64,000 bases of DNA from Gracilibacillus timonensis. Lineage in GTDB: Bacteria; Bacillota; Bacilli; Bacillales; Amphibacillaceae. The position numbers and the translations under genes were made by a program. Within the stretch, counting starts at the first letter, position 1. Every line of letters starts with the position of its first letter. This document shows positions 35,251-44,111 of the stretch, piece by piece. The stretch covers positions 744,001 to 808,000 of the forward strand of contig NZ_FLKH01000011.1 in the NCBI RefSeq assembly GCF_900086715.1, read 5' to 3'. A model generated the notes under the pieces. The model saw only the letters and a program-made list of their open reading frames with translations. It was not told where the DNA came from and did not search any database.

Positions 35251-36132
35251 ATGGGATGGATGAAGAGGCAAAGGCTGATTGGTTATCTCTTTATATTACC
35301 TAGTGTCATAGGTGTGACGATATTTTTTGCATTTCCTTTGCTATTTTCTGTGGTATTAGCATTTACCAACTGGAGTGGTCCAAGCGGAATCAATACAGAA
35401 TTTATCGGCATATCTAATTTTATGGACATGCTGGAGGATAGTTTGTTTTTCACTACAATTAAGAATACCGGAATTTATCTGTTGCATGTACCTGTTTCGG
35501 TTGGGTTGGCATTTATCGTGGCAGTTATATTAAATCGGATGGTATATATGCGCAATACATTAAGGGCTATGTTCTTTCTACCGTATATTACAAGTAGTAT
35601 TGCGATAGCTTTTGTCTGGATGTTGCTTATGAATCCTAGCAATGGCCCGATTAATGAAACATTAAGGGCGATAGGAATAAGTAATCCACCAAGTTGGTTA
35701 GCGGCTGGAGATACAGCCATGCATGCGATTAATTTAATGTCGGTTTGGTTTATCCTAGGCTTCAATGTGATTATATTTTTGGCAGCGTTACAGAATGTGC
35801 CGGCAGAATTAGAGGAAGCGGCCAGAGTGGATGGAGCTAAGTTTTGGCATATCAATTTGTTTATTACCTTTCCATTGGTTAGCCCTATCACTTTCTTTCT
35901 ATTGATTATTGGTTTTATCAATACCTTTAAGAACTTCGGGCTAATTCATGCCTTAACAGGTGGAGGCCCTGGTGATAGTACGAATGTACTTGCCTTATAT
36001 GTATATCAGAATGCCTTTCGGTATTATGAACTAGGGTATGCTTCCGCAATTGCCGTTGTATTATTTATCATTATCCTGATTGTGACATTAATTCAATGGT
36101 ATATCCAAAAGAAATGGGTGTACTATCAGTAA
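35251..36132 (+). CDS. Sugar ABC transporter permease (UgpA/MsmF-type)
   Basis: 293 residues from the ATG at 35251 (AAGGAG 8 bases upstream; GTG 35245 is too close to it). Six membrane segments and EAA loop EEAARVDGAKFWHINLFITFPLVSP. Partner of the next permease; 14 bases separate the stop from the next ATG. No ATPase gene in the unit. Confidence 0.9.
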   Translation: MGWMKRQRLIGYLFILPSVIGVTIFFAFPLLFSVVLAFTNWSGPSGINTEFIGISNFMDMLEDSLFFTTIKNTGIYLLHVPVSVGLAFIVAVILNRMVYMRNTLRAMFFLPYITSSIAIAFVWMLLMNPSNGPINETLRAIGISNPPSWLAAGDTAMHAINLMSVWFILGFNVIIFLAALQNVPAELEEAARVDGAKFWHINLFITFPLVSPITFFLLIIGFINTFKNFGLIHALTGGGPGDSTNVLALYVYQNAFRYYELGYASAIAVVLFIIILIVTLIQWYIQKKWVYYQ

Positions 36133-36146
36133 AGGAGTCAAGGAAT

Positions 36147-37022
36147 ATGTCGATATCTCGAGCAAAAGCATTAGACCGAACGGAAGTAAGAAGTGGGTTA
36201 TCTAAAATGAATATCAAAAAAATTGTAACCACTATTATTATGGCTATCTTGGCTATCTTTATGATATTACCCTTTATTTGGATGTTAAGTACATCGTTAA
36301 AATCACCATCAGAGGTATTTGTTTTTCCGATTCAATGGATACCAGACAGTCCAAGTTTTGAGCATCATATCAAAGTATGGGTAGATAATAATTTTGCTCA
36401 CTACTATTTTAATTCGCTTAAGGTAGCTGTAATAGGCACGGGTGGTGCCATTATTATTGGGTCACTAGCTGCTTATGGATTTGCGCGTATTTCCTTTAAA
36501 GGAAGAGACCTGTTGTTTTTCTTATATTTATCGATGATGATGGTGCCGCCACAAGTCTTGTTCGTACCAAAGTTTATCATGTTTGACTGGGCAGGGATTT
36601 ATAATACACATTGGGCTTTAATCTTGCCATCTTTTGTCACGATTTTTGGTGTTTTTTACCTAAGGCAGTTTTTCTTAGGAGTTCCTAAGGAAATATCAGA
36701 GTCAGCTTTTATCGATGGGGCAGGTCATTTTCGAATCTTTTTTCAAATATTTCTACCTCTGGCTAAGCCTGCGATTGTGACGTTTGCGATTATTGATTTT
36801 TCATGGAACTGGAATAATTATGAGGATGCATTGGTGTTCTTGATCAGTGAGCAGTTATTTACCGTTCCACTCGGCTTACAAAACTTTGTCCATGAATTTT
36901 CTATTGACTATAACGGTATGATGGCAGCAGCTTCAGCAGCGATCATACCAATGATTATTATCTTTTTCATTGGGCAGAAGTATATCATTCAAAGTGTAGC
37001 TAGTTCTGCAGTGAAAGGATAA
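36147..37022 (+). CDS. Sugar ABC transporter permease (UgpE/MsmG-type)
   Basis: 291 residues from the ATG at 36147, preceded by AAAGGAGTCAAGG; an open frame back to 36096 lies inside the previous gene and lacks a ribosome binding site. Six membrane segments; EAA loop SESAFIDGAGHFRIFFQIFLPLAKP. Forms the channel with the preceding permease. Confidence 0.9.
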   Translation: MSISRAKALDRTEVRSGLSKMNIKKIVTTIIMAILAIFMILPFIWMLSTSLKSPSEVFVFPIQWIPDSPSFEHHIKVWVDNNFAHYYFNSLKVAVIGTGGAIIIGSLAAYGFARISFKGRDLLFFLYLSMMMVPPQVLFVPKFIMFDWAGIYNTHWALILPSFVTIFGVFYLRQFFLGVPKEISESAFIDGAGHFRIFFQIFLPLAKPAIVTFAIIDFSWNWNNYEDALVFLISEQLFTVPLGLQNFVHEFSIDYNGMMAAASAAIIPMIIIFFIGQKYIIQSVASSAVKG

Positions 37023-37043
37023 AGAGAATAGAGGTGCAAATAA

Positions 37044-39284
37044 ATGAAATACGAAATCGTAAAAAAGGATATTACGGTAGTTGGCGGAGGACTTGCAGGT
37101 GTATGTGCAGCCGTGGCAGCAGCTAGACTAGGGAAAAAGGTAGCTCTGATACAGAATCGGCCTGTCTTAGGCGGGAATTCCAGCAGTGAAGTAAGGGTTT
37201 GGGTAGTTGGTGCAACAAAGCACGGCGTGAATCGCTATGCCAGAGAAACGGGAATTATGGGGGAGATGTTTGTCGAAAATCAATACCGTAATCCCGATGG
37301 TAATCCCTATATGTGGGATCTAATTATTTTAGAAAAGGTGAAAGCAGAATCCAATATTGAATTGTTTCTGAATACCGATGTGCGAGAGATTGAATCAAGT
37401 GGAAAAGAAGATAGCCGAACGATTCATTCCGTAACGGGTTGGATGATGGGGTCAGAAAGACATATTCGATTTGAAAGTCCGGTTTATCTTGATTGTACTG
37501 GCGATGGTTTAATTGGCTTTTTAGCGAGAGCCACCTATCGTATTGGCAGGGAAGCTAAGTCTGAATACAATGAAGCGTGGGCGCCTGATCAAAGTGATGA
37601 GATTACACTAGGAAGTACGATTCTCTTTTACACAAGGGATGAAGGGCATCCTGTGAAATATGTAGCTCCTAGTTTTGCAAAAGATATCACTACTACATCG
37701 ATTCCTGAGCGAAGAATCATTAGGAGCGGCGATTCTGGCTGTTATTATTGGTGGATTGAATGGGGAGGTGAATTAGATACAGTTCACGAGGATGCTAGAA
37801 TTAGAGATGAACTGTGGTCGGTTATTTATGGAATTTGGGATTATATTAAGAATTCCGGTAAATTTGAGGCGGAAAATATGACATTGGAGTGGGTTGGAGC
37901 GATCCCAGGTAAACGAGAATACCGGCGTTTCGTAGGAGATTATACCCTGACGCAAAATGACATTGTGGAGCAAGTTGAATTTGCTGATCGAGTTGCGTTT
38001 GGCGGATGGTCTATTGATCTACACCCGCCAGCTGGTATGTATGCAGAGACTAGCGGTTCCAAGCATTTACAAGCAGACGGTATCTATCATATTCCTTTTC
38101 GGTCGCTTTATTCGAAAAATGTGGATAATTTGTTGTTTGCTGGTCGAAATATTAGTGCCTCTCACGTTGCTTTTGGATCGACGAGAGTAATGGCTACATG
38201 TGCGGTAATAGGAGAAGCGGCTGGTACGGGAGCCGCTTATGCAGTGGAGAAGAGGATGACACCTCGTGAAATACACGATCACTATATCAAAGAGCTGCAA
38301 CAAACGCTATTAAAACAAGATGCTTCTGTAATCGGGATAAAAAATGAGCAAACAGAAGATTTGGCTAGACAAGCAGAAATTACGGCTTCTAGCACGTGTG
38401 AGACGATACAGGTAACCCATGCTGCGGAAACATATCAACTAGAGAAAGATGTTGCATTTTTATTTCCTGTTGAATTGCAAATGGAAGGCATCGAACTGAA
38501 AGTTACTGCTAAGAAGTCAACTGAATTAACGATTGAGTTATGGGATACTGGTAAGCCGCAAAATTATATCCCACATCATATGATCGACAAGAAGACGATC
38601 GAAGTAAAGCCAGGGGAGGCTGAGTGGGTGTCAGTGGATATTCATTGGCATCCGTCTGAGCGACAAAATGCATTTGTGATTGTAAAAGAAAATCCAGATG
38701 TAGCGTTGCATCGTTCAGATCAACCTGTTACAGGAGTATTATCTTTTGAGGATGTTGGTGACGCGAAAACAACGGGACTCTTTGAAAATGAGAAAAGCTC
38801 TATTACCAAGTGGTCCATGAAAAATTGTGTGAGGAAGCCATTTTGTTTCCAAGTCCAAGGGAAAACAGCTGCTTATGCGCCTGCTAAAGTAACAAATGGA
38901 TTGCAACGCCCTTATCGTGGACCAAACCTTTGGAAGTCAGATGTGATGAACAAAACAGAGGAATGGCTGACATTGAAGTGGGATCGTGAGGTATCGATAC
39001 GTGAAATTCACCTCACTTGGAATGATGATGTAAACGAGGATCTTATTAACTTGCACCATCATCGTACACCATTCGATATTATCCCTGAACTAGTGAAAAA
39101 TTATGAGGTTCAAGTGCTGGTAGATCAGAAATGGAGAACGGTAGTTGAGGTAGATCATAATCGTAAACGGAAACAGGTACATTATCTGAATCACACTGAT
39201 AAAACGTCTCAATGCAGGCTTGTTATTCATGAAACCAATGGAAGTCCGCATGCAGAGGTTGTAGAGGTTCGAGTGTACGGCTAA
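37044..39284 (+). CDS. FAD-dependent oxidoreductase with C-terminal beta-sandwich (discoidin-like) domain
   Basis: 746 residues. N-terminal FAD-binding motif VVGGGLAGVCAAVAAARLGKK and the following NRPVLGGNSSSEVR are typical of the FAD_oxidored family (PF12831). The flavin domain ends about residue 420 with LLFAGRNISASHVAFGSTRVMATCAVIGEAAG. Two beta-rich regions follow (~440-570 and ~600-745), the last resembling an F5/8 type C (discoidin) sugar-binding domain. No signal peptide. Such proteins are common in polysaccharide loci, but the reaction is not established; it may oxidise an imported saccharide. AGAGGTG precedes the ATG. Last gene of the importer unit. Confidence 0.8.
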   Translation: MKYEIVKKDITVVGGGLAGVCAAVAAARLGKKVALIQNRPVLGGNSSSEVRVWVVGATKHGVNRYARETGIMGEMFVENQYRNPDGNPYMWDLIILEKVKAESNIELFLNTDVREIESSGKEDSRTIHSVTGWMMGSERHIRFESPVYLDCTGDGLIGFLARATYRIGREAKSEYNEAWAPDQSDEITLGSTILFYTRDEGHPVKYVAPSFAKDITTTSIPERRIIRSGDSGCYYWWIEWGGELDTVHEDARIRDELWSVIYGIWDYIKNSGKFEAENMTLEWVGAIPGKREYRRFVGDYTLTQNDIVEQVEFADRVAFGGWSIDLHPPAGMYAETSGSKHLQADGIYHIPFRSLYSKNVDNLLFAGRNISASHVAFGSTRVMATCAVIGEAAGTGAAYAVEKRMTPREIHDHYIKELQQTLLKQDASVIGIKNEQTEDLARQAEITASSTCETIQVTHAAETYQLEKDVAFLFPVELQMEGIELKVTAKKSTELTIELWDTGKPQNYIPHHMIDKKTIEVKPGEAEWVSVDIHWHPSERQNAFVIVKENPDVALHRSDQPVTGVLSFEDVGDAKTTGLFENEKSSITKWSMKNCVRKPFCFQVQGKTAAYAPAKVTNGLQRPYRGPNLWKSDVMNKTEEWLTLKWDREVSIREIHLTWNDDVNEDLINLHHHRTPFDIIPELVKNYEVQVLVDQKWRTVVEVDHNRKRKQVHYLNHTDKTSQCRLVIHETNGSPHAEVVEVRVYG

Positions 39285-39290
39285 GTGAGG

Positions 39291-39325
39291 AGGAGTAACT
39301 TGTTATTGGGGTTACTCCTTTTTTT
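39291..39325 (+). terminator. Terminator after the FAD oxidoreductase gene
   Basis: Perfect stem AGGAGTAAC / GTTACTCCT (39291-39299 and 39311-39319) followed by at least six Ts. Confidence 0.85.
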
Positions 39326-39350
39326 CACAAAGAAAAATAACGGCTTTTGA

Positions 39351-39482
39351 AAAAAGGAATCAAATTATAATCCAGAACGGGTAGGGGATGATTGGGAAGC
39401 TGTGCGTCAGCGTTTGAGAGGAATTGGTTTTCAAGAGATGGTGTTTTTTCGGAATCGGAAGAGGATAGAGGTTTCCATTTAA
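39351..39482 (+). pseudogene. Possible C-terminal gene remnant, family unknown
   Basis: A 43-codon open stretch with no start codon near its beginning and an in-frame stop just before it (39348). It encodes a protein-like, charged sequence (VGDDWEAVRQRLRGIGF...) ending at TAA 39480-39482. It has the composition of a real C-terminus rather than of random intergenic DNA. I do not recognise the family. Confidence 0.3.
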
Positions 39483-39503
39483 GTATCTTAATCCAGCATA
39501 GAG

Positions 39504-39543
39504 AACAGACAATCACTATCATGTTTAGTAGCGATTGTCTGTT
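39504..39543. terminator. Hairpin between convergent units
   Basis: Perfect 11-bp arms AACAGACAATC / GATTGTCTGTT (39504-39514 and 39533-39543). It lies 12 bases beyond the stop of the minus-strand dehydratase gene; T-richness is better on the plus side. Confidence 0.6.
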
Positions 39544-39554
39544 TGCTTTGCTTT

Positions 39555-40754
39555 TTAAGGTCTCGCCGGACTTCCATCAAACAACCGGGCTAAAGTCCAA
39601 TCCGGTATCTTACTATCACAAGGATATTTCTTTGCAAGTTCTTCATTAATATCAATTCCAAGACCCGGCAAATCGTTAGGGTAAACATAACCATTTTTCT
39701 CCACAGGGCTACCTGGGAACATTTCATGAATCAAATCATCAAATCCTTGCCATTCCTGAATACCGAAGGCCATGGAACTGACGTCGAGATGAATGTTTGC
39801 TGCATGACCAACCGGCGATACATCATGTGGACCATGCCAAGCTGTACGAACACCAAATGCCTCACTTATAATAGACAGTTTTTTTGCAGGTGTTATCCCT
39901 CCAATTTGACTAACATGTACTCTAATAAAATCAATCATACGATTAGAAATAAGGGAGAGCCATTCGTTAGGGTTATTAAATAATTCTCCCATCGCTATTG
40001 GAGTGGAGGAGTGTTGCCTGATTTGTTCAAACCAACTAATCTGTTCAGGAGGAAGAGCATCCTCTAAATAGTAAAGTTGATAAGGTTCTAGTCTCTTGGC
40101 GAATTGCATGGCTTCAGTCGGTGATAGACGTTCATGAACATCATGGATAAAATCAATATCCCAGCCGAATTTGTTACGTAAGTATTCAAACATATCGACT
40201 ACATTTCTCATATATGTCTTCGGTTCAAAGTAGGCACCTGGGAGGGCGTTGATTGGCGTATTAATTTTAGATTTCCCGCCACCATATCCTCCTACTTGGC
40301 AACGTATGTACTGGTAACCTTCATCCATAAATCGCTGCACATTTTCGGCTACTTCTTCTTTTGAATCACCCTCAGCGTGTTTATATACGATGGCAGCTTC
40401 CCTACATTTTCCGCCAAGCAGCTGATATACAGGGAGACCTGCTATCTTTCCTTTAATATCCCATAATGCCATATCAACTCCTGACACGGCATTGTTAAAT
40501 TCAGGCCCATTTCTCCAATAACCGCTAACCATTGCTGTTTGCCATATATCTTCAATTCGTTGTACATCTTTCCCTATTAAAAATGGTTTAAGGTATTTTT
40601 CAACTGCTAAGGCAACGTTTAGGTGTCTTTGCGTAAATGTTGCACATCCTAGTCCATATATTTCTGGTTCTGAAGTATAGATTTTCACTACAACGAGATT
40701 CACTCCTTGTGGTGCTGTGAGTATTGTTTTGACGTCTTTTATTGTAATATCCAT
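39555..40754 (-). CDS. D-mannonate dehydratase-like enolase-superfamily enzyme (ManD/RspA type)
   Basis: 399 residues. N-terminal capping domain, then the barrel. ManD hallmarks: AVSGVDMALWDIKGKIAGLPVYQLLGGK, the long loop YIRCQVGGYGGG, the metal Asp and catalytic His in DVHERLSP, metal Glu in YYLEDALPPE and GELF, and WHGPHD. Family members dehydrate D-mannonate (or weakly D-gluconate) to 2-keto-3-deoxygluconate; some lack activity. Last gene of the GntR-controlled unit, 22 bases after a permease gene, implying that the imported saccharide contains a uronic or aldonic acid. Confidence 0.83.
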   Translation of the reverse strand: MDITIKDVKTILTAPQGVNLVVVKIYTSEPEIYGLGCATFTQRHLNVALAVEKYLKPFLIGKDVQRIEDIWQTAMVSGYWRNGPEFNNAVSGVDMALWDIKGKIAGLPVYQLLGGKCREAAIVYKHAEGDSKEEVAENVQRFMDEGYQYIRCQVGGYGGGKSKINTPINALPGAYFEPKTYMRNVVDMFEYLRNKFGWDIDFIHDVHERLSPTEAMQFAKRLEPYQLYYLEDALPPEQISWFEQIRQHSSTPIAMGELFNNPNEWLSLISNRMIDFIRVHVSQIGGITPAKKLSIISEAFGVRTAWHGPHDVSPVGHAANIHLDVSSMAFGIQEWQGFDDLIHEMFPGSPVEKNGYVYPNDLPGLGIDINEELAKKYPCDSKIPDWTLARLFDGSPARP

Positions 40755-40776
40755 ATCTGTAGCTCCTATTCTAATT

Positions 40777-41619
40777 TTATTGTTTAACGGATCCAGCTGT
40801 TAAACTACTGATAAAATATTTTTGCATAAAGATAAACAAGATGAGTAATGGAATACTTGATAGAAAAGAAGCTGCCATTAACTCATTCCACATAATTTTA
40901 TAGAATCCATTTAATTCAGCTATTCCGACAGGTAGTGTTCGCATAGCGTCAGAATTTGTTAAAATCAAAGCAAACATATATTCATTCCATCCTAATAAAA
41001 ATGAATAAATAGCTGTAGAAGCTAGTCCTGGTAGGGATAGTGGTAGTATGATTTGTACAAAAGTACGAATGCGTCCACATCCATCAATTCTGGCAGCTTC
41101 ATCCAATTCTTTCGGAATACTTTGGAAGAATCCCACCATCATCCAGGTACAGAATGGTATACTGAATGAAACATACACAAGAATCAACCCCATATGCGTA
41201 TCAATCAAATTCAGTGAATTCAATACCTGATAGAAAGGGATTAAAAGCATAATAGAAGGAAACATTTGCGTGATCAATAAAAAAGTAAGAAATGATCCCC
41301 TGCCACGAAAACGGAATCTTGAAGCACCATATCCAGCTAATGAAGAAAAAAGTAAAGAGACGAAAGTAGAGACTCCAACAATAATGATGCTATTATAAAA
41401 ATATTGTGCAAAAGGGTAGTTTTTCCATACATTGATAAAAGCTGATATTGTAATATTATCGGGAATCCACTGAGGAGGAGAGACCATTACTTCCCCTTCA
41501 GGTTTTAGAGCCGTTGACAGCATCCACAACGTTGGAATTAATACAGTTAACGAGGCTAGGATAAGCAATAAGTACATACAACTATTAAATAATGTTTTTT
41601 TTCTATTAATTGTCATCAT
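40777..41619 (-). CDS. Sugar ABC transporter permease (CUT1, G-type)
   Basis: 280 residues, six membrane segments, EAA loop DEAARIDGCGRIRTFVQIILPLSLPG. AGGAGG lies 11 bases upstream of the first ATG (41619; a second ATG at 41616). It overlaps the end of the preceding permease gene by 14 bases, so the two are coupled. Confidence 0.9.
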   Translation of the reverse strand: MMTINRKKTLFNSCMYLLLILASLTVLIPTLWMLSTALKPEGEVMVSPPQWIPDNITISAFINVWKNYPFAQYFYNSIIIVGVSTFVSLLFSSLAGYGASRFRFRGRGSFLTFLLITQMFPSIMLLIPFYQVLNSLNLIDTHMGLILVYVSFSIPFCTWMMVGFFQSIPKELDEAARIDGCGRIRTFVQIILPLSLPGLASTAIYSFLLGWNEYMFALILTNSDAMRTLPVGIAELNGFYKIMWNELMAASFLSSIPLLILFIFMQKYFISSLTAGSVKQ

Positions 41620-42499
41620 CGCCTAAAATCCTCCTATAGGTTAATCCAATAAAGAGACATATAAAAAACACAATGACAGCCATGGCTGATGCCCTTCCAA
41701 AATTAAAGAACTCAAAAGCCTGTTTGAAAATATCGATACTAATGATATTGGTTGCAGCCCCCGGTCCGCCTTGAGTAAGAATCCAGATCATGGTGAAGTG
41801 CTTGAACCACCAAACAGTATCCAAAATCAGTGATACAAGCAATACGGGCATAAGCCCAGGAATCGTAATATATCGAAAGCTTTGAAACAAGTTTGCACCA
41901 TCGATTTTTGCAGCTTCATATTGTTCTTGAGAAATAGACTGAAGACCTGCCAGTACCATCATCATAATAAGCGGGTAACCTTTCCAAATACTTACTAGGA
42001 CAATTGCAGTAAAGGCTGCTGTTTCTTGACCTAGCCAAGAAATGGGTTCAGAGGTAATGTTGAATAGCATTAAGTAATGATTAAATAATCCGTATACAGG
42101 ATTGAATAACCATTTCCAAAGCAAGGCAACTACTACTTCAGGAAGTAACCAAGGTACAATCAATAATGCTCTAAACAATAAAATGCCTCGTAATTTCATA
42201 TTCAGAATTAATCCGAATGCGATCCCAACAATAAAATGTCCAGCAATAACTAAAATAGAATAAAGTAGTGTTAGTCCAATACTTCTGAGAAATTCCATGT
42301 TAGAGAAGATACGAGTATAATTTTCTATACCTATAAAATCCCATTTGTTCACTAAATTTGTATCAAAGAAACTGATATATGTACCATAAAGCAGTGGGTA
42401 CGTGACCAATAATAATAGAACAACGAGCGATGGAAATGTGAAACCATAGCCACTCCATTGTTCGCCTTGAATGAGGTTTCTAAGGTTATTTTTGTGCAT
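41606..42499 (-). CDS. Sugar ABC transporter permease (CUT1, F-type)
   Basis: 297 residues from the ATG at 42499, chosen because AAAGGGTGAT ends four bases before it; a GTG at 42508 lies inside that site. Six membrane segments, EAA loop YEAAKIDGANLFQSFRYITIPGLMP. Part of the GntR-controlled importer; no ATPase gene nearby. Confidence 0.88.
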   Translation of the reverse strand: MHKNNLRNLIQGEQWSGYGFTFPSLVVLLLLVTYPLLYGTYISFFDTNLVNKWDFIGIENYTRIFSNMEFLRSIGLTLLYSILVIAGHFIVGIAFGLILNMKLRGILLFRALLIVPWLLPEVVVALLWKWLFNPVYGLFNHYLMLFNITSEPISWLGQETAAFTAIVLVSIWKGYPLIMMMVLAGLQSISQEQYEAAKIDGANLFQSFRYITIPGLMPVLLVSLILDTVWWFKHFTMIWILTQGGPGAATNIISIDIFKQAFEFFNFGRASAMAVIVFFICLFIGLTYRRILGDDDN

Positions 42500-42589
42500 A
42501 ACAATCACCCTTTACTTGATAAGAAATGATATAAAGGGAGATTGTCTTTTCTGGAAATGGAGAATCTCCCTTTAATAAATATAAGTTTT

Positions 42590-43909
42590 TTATTCAGCCT
42601 GATTTATGATTTCATTTGCTCGCGTTTCTGCATTTTCTGTTGCAGTCTCTACATCTTCACCATTAGCAATAATGTTTTGATAGGTTGAGCCAACAATGTC
42701 GTAAAATTGATTGTATGAACTGATTCTTGGAATTGGAAAGGCATATTGAATAGCTTCTGCAAACCCTGCCATTTCTTTGGTTTGTAGTTGTTCATGGTCT
42801 TCTAATTCTGTTCGAGTAGGTAATCGTCCACTTTCACCATTCCACCACAAGGCTTTTTCTTTAGATACAATAAATTTTAGATAATCAGCTATTTCCTCTT
42901 TATGTTCGCTTTGTTCGGATATAGCATAGCCAAATAATCCATTTGTAGATACGTTCTCACCGCTTTCTGATTTAGGTAATGGCACACTATATAGTTTTCC
43001 TTCTAGATCAGGGTTTTCTGAATATATACCACCCAACGCATTAGGACCGGAGATCAGCATTGCTGTTTGATTATTCGCCATCATGCTAGCTGCTTCAGGA
43101 AAACCAGTTTCAGTTGGACCAGGAGGGACAACGCCATATTCATTTACTAAATCACCATAAAGCTGAAAGGCTTCTTGAGATTCAGGTGTATTTAAGTCGG
43201 TTATCCACTCGCCATTCTCATCTTGTCTTACTTCTTTAGCCCCAAATGATCGAAGTACAGTCACAAATCGGCTGGCACCAGAGCCATTATTTGTTCCAAT
43301 CATTCCAAAGCCCCATTGGTCGATTTCTCCATCGTCATTAGTGTCTTTCGTGAATGTCTCGGCTGCTTCAATAAATTCATCCCATGTTTTGGGTGCTTCT
43401 ATCCCTTCTTCCTCAAACCAATCTCCTCGGTAGATTAAAGAAACAGGGTTTGCTACCCAAGGCTGCATCTTCATGTCGCCATCAATAGAAACTTCTTCTC
43501 GAATATTTGGTATGAAACCATCCAAATATTCGTCATCATATAATTCTGATAAATTGGCTAGCATTCCCATATCATCCGCAGTATGTAAGAATTCAGGTGT
43601 CATACTAAATGCATCTGGTAAATCATTACTAGTAGCCAAAGTAGTTAATTTTGCAAAAAGGTCATTCATAGGGACGGATGTAAATCTTATTTCAATATCA
43701 GGATTTTCTTCCATGTATTCTTCCGCTAATGTTAATTCATTCTCACCATCAGGTTGTTCTGTTTGAGAAACAGACATAAATTCCAAAACAGTCTTACCAT
43801 CATTCTCTTCTGTAGAGTTAGCGCTTTCATTATTTGTATTACAAGCCGATAAGATTAGCGTACAAAGAAATATGATTAAAATACTTGTATTCATTTTAGT
43901 AACCTTCAT
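42590..43909 (-). CDS. Extracellular sugar-binding lipoprotein (family 1)
   Basis: 439 residues, lipobox LSAC (Cys23), an Asn/Ser/Glu-rich linker and a family-1 binding fold. AAGGAGG precedes the ATG. First structural gene of the importer-ManD unit. Its 200-base upstream region holds two GntR operator copies and a seven-codon ORF. Ligand probably an oligosaccharide containing a uronate or aldonate (inference from ManD). Confidence 0.9.
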   Translation of the reverse strand: MKVTKMNTSILIIFLCTLILSACNTNNESANSTEENDGKTVLEFMSVSQTEQPDGENELTLAEEYMEENPDIEIRFTSVPMNDLFAKLTTLATSNDLPDAFSMTPEFLHTADDMGMLANLSELYDDEYLDGFIPNIREEVSIDGDMKMQPWVANPVSLIYRGDWFEEEGIEAPKTWDEFIEAAETFTKDTNDDGEIDQWGFGMIGTNNGSGASRFVTVLRSFGAKEVRQDENGEWITDLNTPESQEAFQLYGDLVNEYGVVPPGPTETGFPEAASMMANNQTAMLISGPNALGGIYSENPDLEGKLYSVPLPKSESGENVSTNGLFGYAISEQSEHKEEIADYLKFIVSKEKALWWNGESGRLPTRTELEDHEQLQTKEMAGFAEAIQYAFPIPRISSYNQFYDIVGSTYQNIIANGEDVETATENAETRANEIINQAE

Positions 43910-43936
43910 TAAAATAACCTCCTTGAAAGTGGTATA

Positions 43937-43958
43937 ACTTATATGTTGTCTTACAAGT
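43937..43958 (-). promoter_or_regulatory. GntR operator copy 1 (imperfect)
   Basis: 22-bp site with outer arms ACTTATA / TACAAGT and inner core TTGTCTTACAA, one base off the TTGTCATACAA core of the other two copies. It sits 27 bases before the binding-protein ATG. Confidence 0.65.
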
Positions 43959-44018
43959 TTAAGCAGTAAAAATCAAATATTAATAATTGAAAAACCGTAA
44001 TAGGAACAATAAAATTAT

Positions 44019-44042
44019 TTAAATAACATATTCAACAGCCAT
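44019..44042 (-). CDS. Seven-codon upstream ORF with very strong ribosome binding site
   Basis: ATG at 44042-44040 and TAA at 44021-44019, encoding MAVEYVI. AAAGGGGGTGAT, nearly the full anti-16S complement, ends four bases before the ATG. It lies between two GntR operators and 109 bases before the binding-protein start. It may be a leader peptide or a translation standby/attenuation element, or the ribosome binding site may be the relic of a lost gene. Confidence 0.4.
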   Translation of the reverse strand: MAVEYVI

Positions 44043-44072
44043 TATCATCACCCCCTTTAAATAAATAATCAA

Positions 44073-44094
44073 ACTTGTAAGTTGTCATACAAGT
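44073..44094 (-). promoter_or_regulatory. GntR operator copy 2 (best match)
   Basis: Perfect 7-bp outer arms ACTTGTA / TACAAGT and inner core TTGTCATACAA, the TTGT-N3-ACAA form of FadR-subfamily GntR sites. It lies 18 bases beyond the GntR stop, upstream of the importer genes. Confidence 0.75.
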
Positions 44095-44111
44095 TATATA
44101 AAAAACAAAGC

